DNA of 64,000 nt, from contig NZ_JAJNMU010000008.1 in the NCBI RefSeq assembly GCF_022458865.1, forward strand, positions 124,001-188,000. Direction: 5' to 3'. The notes beneath the pieces were generated by a model, which saw only the letters and a list, made by a program, of their open reading frames with translations, did not search any database and was not told the origin of the DNA. The position numbers were made by a program, and so were the translations under genes. This document shows, piece after piece, positions 27,773-37,600 of this stretch. The number at the start of each line of letters is the position of its first letter. Within the stretch, counting starts at the first letter, position 1. Source of the stretch: Paenibacillus periandrae. GTDB lineage: Bacteria > Bacillota > Bacilli > Paenibacillales > NBRC-103111.

Positions 27773-28393
27773 TTAATCTGTAAAGACTAATTTTAGTTGC
27801 TCAAACGAATGTTCTTGGAACCGGTCTAATTCCCTACTTTCATCTTGCAGGTCCTCTAACCGATCCAGGAGCTTAGAGCCTTTAGACCATATAGGTTTCG
27901 CGATCAAATCTAAGTAGTGGATTCCACTCTGCTGCATTAAATCCTTACGTGCATCTGGATCAGCATAATAAAAGCCTGATTCATACATGGGATAGAGTTG
28001 TACTAACTTCGAAATGGCAGCTAACTCAAGCCACTTTTGAGTCACGTCCTTACTTCTATACTCTTCAATAAAGAAACTATAGACGACTTCAAGAGGAATC
28101 GAATCAGAAAATCGGACTGCTTCCCTCATATCGGGGTCTACTTCAATTTTTTCCGTGTTCAATGATTTCGGTTCAATCGCAATGATAGCTCGCCGTGTAT
28201 GGTGCATCGCCAAGAGAGCATAAGCAGCTTGTTCTGCTGCTAATTCCTTAGCGTACGGATCGACCATTTCATTGAAAAAATAGATATAGGGTCCGGAATG
28301 GTCAGGCCAAACCTTCTTTTTCGGTAAAATATTAATAAGTCCAGTTTGTAACATCATGTGTAGATTTTCTAAACTTGTTCCGTGATAGTACAT
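27773..28393 (-). CDS. ADP-ribosyltransferase-like protein, 206 aa
   Basis: Start at 28393 follows AGAGAGG. The N-terminus MYYHGTSLENLHMMLQTGLI fits the HGTS nicotinamide-pocket motif and following helix of ADP-ribosyltransferase folds, with later YIYFF and AAEQAAYALLA segments that fit the fold. No clear catalytic Glu motif was assigned. Candidate roles are modification of host or phage macromolecules. Leader RNA copy 6 directly precedes it, the 3' block ending 32 bases before the start. Confidence 0.5.
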   Translation of the reverse strand: MYYHGTSLENLHMMLQTGLINILPKKKVWPDHSGPYIYFFNEMVDPYAKELAAEQAAYALLAMHHTRRAIIAIEPKSLNTEKIEVDPDMREAVRFSDSIPLEVVYSFFIEEYRSKDVTQKWLELAAISKLVQLYPMYESGFYYADPDARKDLMQQSGIHYLDLIAKPIWSKGSKLLDRLEDLQDESRELDRFQEHSFEQLKLVFTD

Positions 28394-28424
28394 ATAAAAA
28401 CCTCTCTTCATTCTATATTTGGTT

Positions 28425-28563
28425 GGGTTGTGATTGAAGCGCAAAAAAGCACTTCTCGCAGTAAAAGATGCAAACGAGCGACATCAATAGTCACAAGTTT
28501 ATTCTTTCACTCCGAGAAGTGCTTTGTTTTCATAGGGAGTTCTTGAGGCGCTTGCCAGAACCA
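28425..28563 (-). promoter_or_regulatory. Structured leader RNA, copy 6 (before the ADP-ribosyltransferase-like gene)
   Basis: P1 GUUCU/AGAAC with loop GGCAAGCGCCUCA. Then AAGCACUUCUCGGAGUGAAAG pairs with CUUUUACUGCGAGAAGUGCUU, then U6, GCGCUU and UCACAACCC. The loop AAGCGC is exactly complementary to the 3' GCGCUU, the clearest case for a pseudoknot. A TATAAT -10 lies 18 nt upstream. Confidence 0.9.
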
Positions 28564-28726
28564 AAGCGGGAATTTTAGTATTATAATCATACCACACACC
28601 TGAGATCCCTACAATGCTGTTACCAATTTGCATTCAGAGGAGGAAACGGAAGCAAGGAAAAAAGAGACAGTTGACTTTACCGTCTCTTTTTTTGAATATT
28701 CGGATTTTATCTTGGAAACTAAGACT

Positions 28727-29221
28727 TCAATTGTCATCATTCTTCTTCCATGTTCTACAATCAAACCGTTTTTGTCCATCGTCATAGAACTTCATATGTT
28801 CATCTATCCAATTAAGCTGTAAGGCTGTTACACCCTGAAATTTAACAGGAGAATGTGTAATAATTCCGTCTCTATCTCCATTCAATTTACTAGAGAAATA
28901 TAAGCATCCAAATTGAACTTCGATAGGAATATCAGTTATTAAAAGGTTATGTTCTGTATTACCGCACTTCAAAAAAACTCCGTTTGGAAATAAAACCCCA
29001 CTTAATCCTTTGTCTTCTACAAACTCGTAATTAGTGATTGTGACTTTCCTTTCCATTCTTTCTTCAAAATTTGCGGGCTTTACAATCCAATTTTTACAAC
29101 CGGAGCAAAAGATGTACCCAGTTATATCTTGCTCCCATTTATCGTCCGTAGCGCACCCACACATACTATCAATTAACCCTTGGTCCCAAATTTGATTTAG
29201 ATCTGAATAATTCAATCTCAA
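28727..29221 (-). CDS. Hypothetical zinc-ribbon protein, 164 aa
   Basis: TTG start behind AGGATGGTG. Residues about 20-43 contain CGC...CSGC, a plausible metal site. The rest is beta-rich. Unknown. Probably ends the operon headed by the 88-residue gene. Confidence 0.6.
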   Translation of the reverse strand: MRLNYSDLNQIWDQGLIDSMCGCATDDKWEQDITGYIFCSGCKNWIVKPANFEERMERKVTITNYEFVEDKGLSGVLFPNGVFLKCGNTEHNLLITDIPIEVQFGCLYFSSKLNGDRDGIITHSPVKFQGVTALQLNWIDEHMKFYDDGQKRFDCRTWKKNDDN

Positions 29222-29267
29222 GTTAGCACCATCCTATTAATGATGTAAAAAAGTACTCATTTTCATG

Positions 29268-29534
29268 TTAAGCAATCTGAATGTACTCTTGCACGTATTG
29301 TAGATTAACAAACTCAACGCCAGTCATGACCGTTTCAGTGTAAAAAGACCCATCATTAAGCTCATGATATTCGACACCTCTGGAGTTGAAATACTCACGT
29401 ATCTCTGGGGAGTCGTACTCTTGATTAAGAGTGAACACAATGCCATTTGCAGACTCGAATCTATTCGGATTCGTAGATATTTTCCCTTCTAAGATTTCTT
29501 CCACAATTTCAAGTTCATTGTTTGTCATTTTCAT
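29268..29534 (-). CDS. Small hypothetical protein, 88 aa
   Basis: AGAAGGAGAGAT precedes the ATG. Helical acidic protein (MKMTNNELEIVEEILEG), unknown. Lies between the Lon-like protease and the 164-residue gene. Confidence 0.6.
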   Translation of the reverse strand: MKMTNNELEIVEEILEGKISTNPNRFESANGIVFTLNQEYDSPEIREYFNSRGVEYHELNDGSFYTETVMTGVEFVNLQYVQEYIQIA

Positions 29535-29701
29535 ATCTCTCCTTCTAAATCGAAGATGAATAAAACTTCGTGTATCACTTCCTGACTAATCCTTATCCCG
29601 GCTCCAATTCTTGAACTGTCTATTAGGCATAAGAATATCTCTTTCATTTACTGCAGTATTGGGGAGAGGGTTGCTTGCTTGACCCGCCCCTGATTCATGA
29701 A

Positions 29702-30703
29702 TTAATTTTGAAGCCATGGCTTTGACTCTAATGATTCAAGATACGCGAGTGCATCTTTAATGTTTTTGACTGGTTTGATGTGTAGCTGCAAATTCTCCTC
29801 TTTCTTAATTTTGATCGCATCAAAATAGTCATGTTCAGAAACAAAACATGTCATAAATTGGATGTTTTTCCCAGTTAAACTTGCATTGGATCTAATCTGG
29901 TTAGCTGTGATAAGTTTCATCTTAAGCCCACCTATTGAACTTACATTACCTTCAACGTCAATCGTACCGGTTCCGCAGATTTTATATCCCTTGAGGAGAT
30001 CTTTATCACCGAACTGATGAAGGAGTTCAAGGGTAAGCATTAATCCAGCTGAATTGCCGTTTAAATCTTGGGGAGATCCTTCAAAAAGGTCTTTAGGCAG
30101 TTGCTTACCTAGGATGGATTCTGCCACAGTTTGGGCATTGGTATTAGAAACTGCGAAGTGTTCGTGACCTTCCTTTGCAGATGCCGTTGCCACTTTTTGT
30201 TTATCACCGAATGAAATATCAATGAGTTGTGCATAGGAATTAACGAATTTCAGATCATTCGCAACCTTCTGTTCAGTAAAAGGTAGATTCCCCTCTCTAA
30301 AGTCCCGAACAGCTTTATCTTTCTCATACTCACGAAATACTCTGCGAAACTCTCGATTGTCAGATAAATTCATGGTGGAACTTCCATACACACTAAGTGA
30401 ATAGAAGTGACCATTCTTTTGCTCTGAATATTTTGGATTAATGAATTCGGAGTCGGGATGAACATCTCCCGAAATTATGACTTCATAATAAGCATAAGAT
30501 TGAACGATGAACATTACAAAAAAAATAACTGTAATAATGGTGGCAACATAACCGAAAAACTTTAAGAACGTATTCTTAAATGTAAGTCTTTCGACATCAT
30601 CAAGTTTTTTAACAAACTTGAAAATGAGGTAACTTGCCATCCCTGTAAGGATTAAACAACTAAGATAGACCCAAGCAATCGGGTCATGGATAAAATCAAA
30701 CAT
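29702..30703 (-). CDS. Membrane-anchored Lon-type (S16) protease, 333 aa
   Basis: Two N-terminal membrane helices (about residues 9-30 and 45-68) precede an extracytoplasmic-type region. The C-terminal ~130 residues have the Lon protease fold. The Ser motif is LNGNSAGLMLTLELL, and the Lys motif (SSIGGLKMKLITA) corresponds to GGLKEK of Lon. There is no ATPase domain. Overall it resembles YlbL-type membrane serine proteases, without a visible PDZ domain. Start at 30703 follows AGAGG. Leader RNA copy 7 lies about 120 bp upstream. Likely role is processing of membrane or secreted proteins; the substrate is unknown. Confidence 0.75.
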   Translation of the reverse strand: MFDFIHDPIAWVYLSCLILTGMASYLIFKFVKKLDDVERLTFKNTFLKFFGYVATIITVIFFVMFIVQSYAYYEVIISGDVHPDSEFINPKYSEQKNGHFYSLSVYGSSTMNLSDNREFRRVFREYEKDKAVRDFREGNLPFTEQKVANDLKFVNSYAQLIDISFGDKQKVATASAKEGHEHFAVSNTNAQTVAESILGKQLPKDLFEGSPQDLNGNSAGLMLTLELLHQFGDKDLLKGYKICGTGTIDVEGNVSSIGGLKMKLITANQIRSNASLTGKNIQFMTCFVSEHDYFDAIKIKKEENLQLHIKPVKNIKDALAYLESLESKPWLQN

Positions 30704-30825
30704 GTAGACGCCTCTTTTCATATTTAGTTAAAAATTTCATTGGCCTGTGAGATCATCTCATCCCAGGATCAGAGACATCTGTTTCTCTACTAATTAGCAA
30801 AACGTCCTCCTTCTAAATGGAATAT

Positions 30826-30970
30826 GGGTTGTGATCGGCGCAAAATAGCAAAAAAAGCGCCTTTCCCAGAGAATGACTGCCTTTGTAAGGCATAACGAAC
30901 CGTAAAGGTTGTCATTCACTCGGAAAAGTGCTTTGTTCACGAAATGGTTCTATGGCGCTTGCGAGAACCC
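30826..30970 (-). promoter_or_regulatory. Structured leader RNA, copy 7 (before the Lon-type protease)
   Basis: Promoter TTGAGT, 17 bp, TAGGAT with TG extension. P1 GGUUCU/AGAACC with loop CGCAAGCGCCAU. The long hairpin pairs AAAGCACUUUUCCGAGUGAAUGAC with GUCAUUCUCUGGGAAAGGCGCUUU, then U-rich DNA, GCGCC and UCACAACCC. It has an unusual extra UUUUUUUGCUAUUUUGCGCC 3' part. Confidence 0.88.
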
Positions 30971-31039
30971 AAAAAGTTAAATATCTATACAACATTATCC
31001 TAACATAGCAGGGCCTATTACTCAACTGAAGGGCTCACT

Positions 31040-32320
31040 ATAGTTCGTGTAACCGGCCACATGAAGCAGATAATATTTAAGACGTATACACAGAAATGGA
31101 GAATATATGAAATTGTGAGATGTAGCCACACAAAACAGACCAATTTGGTAAGTTATTAACATTGTTCAGTAATATTTCATCAAATAATACGCGTAATCCG
31201 ATTTTTGCTTTCACTGAGTTATATTAATTGAAGATACCAGTCTGGCAAAGGGTTTACATCCTAACCGGCCACACAAAGCAGATCTCTTAATCGTAATTGC
31301 TTAAGAAACCCCTTTTGTAATTAATGAAAGCCGTTTTATTTCTATTCAAAGGTATAAGCAAGCTAGTGGCCACACAAAGCAGGTTTCATTAATAAAATTG
31401 CTTTATGTTATTAATGAAGTTCGATTTTCTTCCTATACAAAGGTATATAGATCAGCTAGCGGCCACACAAAGCAGACCATACTCCAAAATAACCCAAGGG
31501 GATTTAGACTTAAAGCCACACAAAGCAGAGGATTTAAACTACTTATCCACAATGTTTAATTTGGGTGTGTGGTAATTGGATATATTTATAATATTAACTC
31601 ACTTTTGCGTGGCCTCTATAGTCTGCTTTGTGTGGCTTCTGATTCTGCTATATGTGTCCGCTAACAACACTTTGATGTGGCCGGTAAGTCTGTTCAATGT
31701 GACATTCAAGTCTGCTCTATGTGGCCGGTATTGCCAAAATGATATAGTCCCACCTGCAAATAACCATTACTAAAACAGGTAAACACAAAGAAAACTAAAT
31801 AATAATTAAATATATATAAATAGTTAATTAATCATACATAGATATCCACAGGAAGAGATCCCAAATCCTTTAATCCTATTTTACGTGCCTCTCTTAGAAA
31901 AAATGCCTTAGAAATATTAAAGAATCATACCGGCCACATAAATATGACTTACATTCGGTAAAGCTTAAATGAACTAAGATAATTGGTAGTACAGAGGTGT
32001 TTCAATTGACTCTATATTCATTGGGGTTCATATAAGAACTGATTTATAAGCCAATCCTCCTATCTAGTATAGTCTGCTTCGTGTGGCCAGTTAGTAAAAC
32101 CGCCATATTCTGTATTGTGTGGCCGGTAATCGAACTATTCATTTTGTCTGCTCTATGTGGCCGGTTCAAAACCAGGATACACACCAACAAAATTAAGCCA
32201 TTCTATGATGATTATTGGTTATCCCAATACCAAAATAGATCGATCAAAGGCTATTTCATTAATTAAACTTAAAAGAAAGCGATATCTTATATACTCAAAC
32301 CGGCCACACAAATGTGAGTG
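31040..32320. other. Candidate replication origin 2 (iteron field before Rep_3 gene)
   Basis: About 1.3 kb of AT-rich DNA without genes between the 30.7-kb operon and the Rep_3 gene. It contains the GGCCACACAAAGCAGA iterons, a perfect DnaA box TTATCCACA at 31543-31551 and long A/T tracts. The open frames in it are broken up by repeats and not credible. Confidence 0.8.
31055..32312. repeat. Iteron family GGCCACACAAAGCAGA, direct and inverted copies
   Basis: Direct copies: about 31055, 31124 (shorter), 31267, 31368, 31461 and 31515, with looser copies near 31930 and 32299. Inverted copies (TCTGCTTTGTGTGGCC type): near 31622, 31643, 31672, 31710, 32068, 32108 and 32143. Direct copies cluster left and inverted copies right, giving a two-armed layout around an AT-rich centre at 31740-31920. 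Confidence 0.85.
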
Positions 32321-32500
32321 GAATCTCTACATAATTTACGCTATGATATTAATCAGTTGGTTAAGATCATTAAAAAAATGAATTATATAAACTTAATAAA
32401 TCTACCGAATTTACATATGTTTTCACTTGATTAAAGAGAATCAAAAGATTCAACAAGAAGTTCATAGTACCAAAATACAACAATAGGTTGGTGATAGCCA

Positions 32501-33742
32501 ATGATCGAGAAACAGTTACAAATGGATTTTGAACCCGATCCAATTTCAAATCACTATATCGTTTCTGAATCTAACGCTCTCATCGAAGCAAAAACCAACC
32601 TAACACTTTATGAGCGTAGACTCATTTACATACTAGCTTCAAGAATCCATCCGGAAGATAAAAACTTCAAAACCCATTTTTTTAAAGTTAGTGAAATTGC
32701 AGATAAACTCGACCTCAATGACAGAAATTTTTATAAACGCATTCGTGACATAGTAACTCAACTTCGAAGTAAAGAAGTCATTATTGATGAACCACAAATG
32801 AATTCTACTCTTGAAGCAAATTGGTTGGCCTCTGCAAGGTATTACCATGGAAAAGGGATTATAGAACTTGAATTCTCATCTCAATTGCAGCCATATCTTC
32901 TTCAGCTCAAGCAGAACTTTACGAAGTTTAAACTTTGGAATGTTCTTTATCTACGAAGTAATCATTCTCTAAAAATGTACATGCTTCTCAAACAATACCT
33001 TCACTATGGTAAACGTAAGTTTAAGACGATCGCTGAACTTAAACAGAAGCTTGAGATCGACCCTGGTCTTTATGAGAGGTATTCGCACCTAAAGAATCGA
33101 GTCCTCCTTACAGCACAAGACGAATTAGCTGAGAAAACAGATATTAGGTTTGAGATTGAAGAAATTAAAAATGGGCAGCGTGTAGTGAGCGTTGTTTTTC
33201 ACATATTCCGCAATGCAAAAGAAGTGAGAGAAAATCTTAACGATGCAGAATATATCGATAACCAGCCAATTTATGAGCTACTTACTCGATTTGATATCAA
33301 CCAAAAACAAGCTAAAGCCTTAATGAAAGATCATGGTGAAAAACGAATTCGAGAAAACATCCATTATGTTTTCAATCGTATGAAAAACCGCGATGTGACT
33401 AGTGTATCCGGATATATTATCAAAGCGATTGAAGAGAATTATGCTGATTGTGGTGCTTATTATGCTTTGGAAGATCCAGAGAACAAAAAGACATCACTTA
33501 CTGATTTAAATCAACGCATTAGTAAAGTGATCTTTTTCTATGATCAGTGCATTAAAGATCGTATTTATGAACCAGAATTAGCAAATACAAATATGATGAA
33601 AACAATTTTGGATGATATAGCAAATTGCTCTAATGAAAGGCAACTACTCAACTTGAAGCCAATCGAAGAAGCTGAACTATATCACCATTACGCCAAAAAA
33701 GCACTTAATCATTACCTAAACGATTCAGAACAAAATTTTTAA
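32501..33742 (+). CDS. Rep_3 family replication initiator, 413 aa
   Basis: The N-terminal ~220 residues match the Rep_3 (RepE/Pi-type) initiator family: VSESNALIEAKTNLTLYERR, then LIYILASRI, FFKVSEIADKLDL and the winged-helix repeat with KLKMYMLLKQY-type helices (LKMYMLLKQY). The initiator binds the iterons directly upstream. The C-terminal ~180 residues carry an extra helical region (YELLTRFDINQKQAKALMKD) of the type seen in larger Gram-positive plasmid Rep_3 proteins. The ribosome site is weak (GGTGATAG). A terminator follows at 33806. Confidence 0.88.
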   Translation: MIEKQLQMDFEPDPISNHYIVSESNALIEAKTNLTLYERRLIYILASRIHPEDKNFKTHFFKVSEIADKLDLNDRNFYKRIRDIVTQLRSKEVIIDEPQMNSTLEANWLASARYYHGKGIIELEFSSQLQPYLLQLKQNFTKFKLWNVLYLRSNHSLKMYMLLKQYLHYGKRKFKTIAELKQKLEIDPGLYERYSHLKNRVLLTAQDELAEKTDIRFEIEEIKNGQRVVSVVFHIFRNAKEVRENLNDAEYIDNQPIYELLTRFDINQKQAKALMKDHGEKRIRENIHYVFNRMKNRDVTSVSGYIIKAIEENYADCGAYYALEDPENKKTSLTDLNQRISKVIFFYDQCIKDRIYEPELANTNMMKTILDDIANCSNERQLLNLKPIEEAELYHHYAKKALNHYLNDSEQNF

Positions 33743-34216
33743 TTTATTCACTTCACTTTATCTTTTCTCAAATATCATTCGTTCTCTCACAATGCATTTA
33801 CCTAAAAACCCGCACCTTTAAAAACTAAAGAAGCGGGTTTAAGTAAATCATTAATTGAATAAAGTCTCACAATTTAGTCACTGACTAACCCAAAATAATA
33901 TTAAAACAGATGTTAATTTTGGCCTCAAGAATTTCCTTCTCCTCCCTCCCACTTTATGATACACAAATATCCCGAAGGCTAACGGAAAAGCAATCCTGCA
34001 AATAAATTTAATTCGCTCTCTCTTTACTTTCGAGTCCCATTTTTCTGTACTAGCTAAACTTGCTTTTAAGAGCTATTTGCAACTCCTGAGATATATTGAT
34101 TTCCGCTTTATCTGCGGCTCCCTTGATCCATCTTGGTATCGTGTAGTTAACACAAAATGACATCTATAATTGTAACAGTTCAGTTCATTTTCGATAAATA
34201 AACTCTCTAAATGAAA
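33743..34216. other. Gap with a terminator only
   Basis: Contains the rep terminator (33806-33840). The remaining ~370 bp is AT-rich without a credible gene, ribosome site or repeat that I could see. Confidence 0.5.
33806..33840 (+). terminator. Terminator after the Rep_3 gene
   Basis: Stem AAACCCGC/GCGGGTTT with a 19-base loop, T-rich 3' flank. Confidence 0.7.
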
Positions 34217-34240
34217 AATCACTCCTAAAATAGGAGTGTT
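34217..34240 (-). terminator. Terminator of the 66-aa membrane gene
   Basis: Stem ACTCCTA/TAGGAGT on the minus strand followed by GATTTTTCATTT. Confidence 0.65.
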
Positions 34241-34270
34241 TAAGGGTACCATGGCTATTCTTAAGATGCC

Positions 34271-34471
34271 TTATTTTTTAAAGCTAATGCTCAGAGTGAA
34301 AATCCACCAAATGGTGGCCAGTAAGCAAACCCAAAGCATTGCTGGTGGAGAGAATACTGTTACAAAGACAATCCATAAGACAACGGTCACAATGAACCAA
34401 AACCACGAATTTAATAGTAGGAATGCGAAGAGACTTGTTTCAAAGATAAGCTCAACCAAAAATTCGAGCAT
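34271..34471 (-). CDS. Small two-helix membrane protein, 66 aa
   Basis: TAGGAGCTGAG precedes the ATG. Almost entirely hydrophobic with two or three membrane segments rich in Trp and Phe (WFWFIVTVVLWIVFVTVF). Unknown role. Confidence 0.6.
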   Translation of the reverse strand: MLEFLVELIFETSLFAFLLLNSWFWFIVTVVLWIVFVTVFSPPAMLWVCLLATIWWIFTLSISFKK

Positions 34472-34579
34472 GAATCTCAGCTCCTATTTAATTAATAACG
34501 TCCCTATAATTACTTTCATATCTAATCGATGGGTTTATTAACATTTTATCTGATCCCAATTAATTGACTGAGTCTTTTT

Positions 34580-34601
34580 GGGGTAACAAAAAAGTTACCC
34601 C
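34580..34601 (-). terminator. Hairpin after the large secreted protein gene
   Basis: Stem GGGGTAAC/GTTACCCC, a perfect 8-bp stem with a 6-base A/T loop, just past the stop at 34614. No clear U-run, so it may be an end-processing hairpin. Confidence 0.5.
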
Positions 34602-34613
34602 TACTGGATGGAT

Positions 34614-37600
34614 TTATCTTGATCTATGTTGACGCCAATACAAATCGTCATCGATTTTTACAGGTACCTCAACTGTTTTTTGATATCCCGTTGGTGTGGT
34701 TGCGGTAAATAGGAAGTAGATCGTCTGCGTATCCCATTTCAACATTTCTTCTGACCACAACTCTCCCGTCCAGATGCCATCAAATGCATTTCCAGACAAT
34801 TTGGGCAAATTCGTTTTAAATACTGTCCCTTTAATTTGTGAATCTGTTTTGACGACATTTCCTGTTGTGACGGCTTTCAGTACAAATTTCTCTCCAGGGA
34901 AGAAGACATCATACGTCCTTGGACTCTCGTTTGTCCTTGTTTTAGATTGGTTGTATTGTATGCGATGTGAATTCCAGTCATCTGTGTGATTCACGTATCC
35001 AAGCAATACCATCGGACTCACCACAATACGTCTAGTCAAACTGTCGCTGGCTCCATGAATGTCTGTGACCGTTAAGGTCACATCAAAATTTCCAGGTTGT
35101 GCAAACGTGATATACGGCTCTGTAGCGCTTGTTGTCACATGCCCGCTTGGATCTATTACTGACCAAACCGAGGTGATCGCATCCCCATCCGGGTCGGTTG
35201 ACTGATTATACAGTTGGATATGATCCCCTTCCCACGCCGGCCCCTCGAAAACATCTACAGGTGGATTGACTTTCCAACTAAATATCGCTTTTGGGGGTCT
35301 ATTAATCATCATCCAAGTTTGAGGAGACCAATTCGACTCGGCTCCGTACTGGTCATAAACCTTGACGCGAACCCTCAGTTTTTGTCCGGTTGGCAGATCG
35401 GCTGGGACTGTCATTTTCCCCGTTGTTGAAGTTGTATTTTGCCATACTTTCCCTGAATCGAAGATCATGATATCATTCGCTTCATTCGTGATCTGGATCT
35501 GATACCAATACAGGATATATCCTATATCTGGATCGGATTGATACCACGTTAGCTCGGGCCGCAGCGTATTCACGATGTTAGGAACTGCTTGTGTTCCATA
35601 AGGAAAGGTCATATAGGCAACGGGCGGACTGTTCGTTGACATCCAACCGATATTACTCCAGTCAGACCAATCCTCTCCATCGCTGACTTGTACTTGCACA
35701 GAGTATTTTTGTCCCATCGACAGTTGGGTGTCCATTGTCCATGCCCAGCTTGTTAAAGGTGTACTCATGTCACGGTTAGTAACGCACTCTACGGGATTAT
35801 TCGATATATCACGCACACATAAATTGAATGTAGAAAATATCGTGTTCGGATCGATATCGGCCTGATTCCAAGTCAAGGTAGGCTGCAGCGAAACGTGTGA
35901 AGGCTCCGCGTAGGTTCCGTTAGGGAAAGTAAGCCATACGGTCGGTGGATGATTTGGCGCTACGGGCTGGTCGATATCGATGGTTTGAATGTACCAATCC
36001 GACCAAGCTTTATTCTCATCTCGAACAGCCATAGCAACGGTATATTCCCCACCCTCTAAGGGTCTGACAAGCTTGCTATCTTTTTTCACTCCAGATGGGG
36101 TGATATAGTAAAACTTTTTGGCATAAATCCCGTTATTGGCTGCAAAGTCTGGCTGACAATTGCCGTGTGCGTAGCAGCGGTCCGGATCAAAACTCAGGTC
36201 CGTCCATCCTACTGTTCCATCCGGTTCAATATGCAGGGTAAATGGAGCTTCAGGTATCCGATGCACAATTAAATACTGCTCGTAATCCTCCGAATATTTG
36301 CGGTACGAATCAAAAGCAGCATTGTCGGGCCTTGGATTATCCGGTACCCGATATTTGAGCTTATATAGCCCAACCTTATCGAACTGTGGAACGGGATTGG
36401 TCACGGTTTGACCGTGCATCGAAGATAAGCCAAAATCCGCATCATAAGGTGCCCAGGTGTAGGTTAGGAATCGGCCAGGATCTACGTGGTCAATGTACCA
36501 CTGCGTTAACGGTGCGAACATCGCATCCCTTTCCGGATCGTCAAAGGTAGTTTCATACTTAATGGGTGTATTGACGATCACAGCGCCTGGTGTATCGTAG
36601 CTTAGATCCGACTCTGACCACATATAACTAATGCCTTTAAATTCGGTATTATCGGCTGTTGAATACGGACCCAGCGTACCGGATGAAAAAGCGCCATCAG
36701 TGGCATCAATGATGAGTCCATTATTCTCATAAACCTTGATGTGAGACCCTGTAATTTTGATTTTGTATGAAACTTGCTGTTCATTATTTAAAATGTGACT
36801 CACTGGTGTAGAAATCAAAGCTTTTCTTCCATTTACGATACGAACCAGTTGTACATTGTCCTTATATACTTCTACTCGATACATATTTTGGTGATTTTGA
36901 ATTCGGAATCCCATACCCGCATGATAATCGGGCCCGTCCAGCTTGGCAAACTTCATCGTCCATGAAATCGTACCGTTGAGCACCTGTTGAGATGATGGAT
37001 TGAACAGTTGGCCGAATGTAATAGGTTCGTTACTGTAGGGTGATTGTCCTGTACTCGGCTTGTAGCCGTAGGATATCGAATATTCGACTCCAGCTTTAGT
37101 CGTGGAACCTCCAATATACCTTGTGCTGCTAGTAGGTAGTTGATTGCTTCGAGGTTGTGGATTAATTTCAACCCCAGAAAGAAGGTCAATCGTCTTGCCA
37201 GTAATCCGGTGTGTTCCATAGCCATTCCTATAGGTTGTATAATCTTTGTAACCATCAGAGGTACTGGTGCCTTCCGACCATTCGAAGAAATCTCCAGGCT
37301 TGGTTGTCGTTACCGCACTTGTACTCAAATTTTCGTAGTAGTAATTACAACCAGCAGGTGTCTCATATTCAGAATCATAAGGCCAACAATAGGAGATACC
37401 AACATATTTTTGATCAGCTGATACTCCGCCTCCGATAAATCCATTGATTTTATCATGAGCTACAATTTGTTTAACAATAGAAGGAAATCCAGTTTCAGCA
37501 TCCCATCTAATTAAGTGGGGTTTATTGTTAATTCTGCTTAAAGTATAATAGTTGCCTTTCGGATCTCCAGCAGGTGCCCAATACCCAATATCCTCGTCAT

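Noticed and set aside
31055..32312. CRISPR array
   Set aside because: Repeats are irregularly spaced, in both orientations and have no unique spacers of fixed length; they precede a Rep_3 gene.
31576..32381. Plus-strand frames of 61-74 codons inside the iteron field
   Set aside because: Made of iteron repeats and A/T tracts; no ribosome site.
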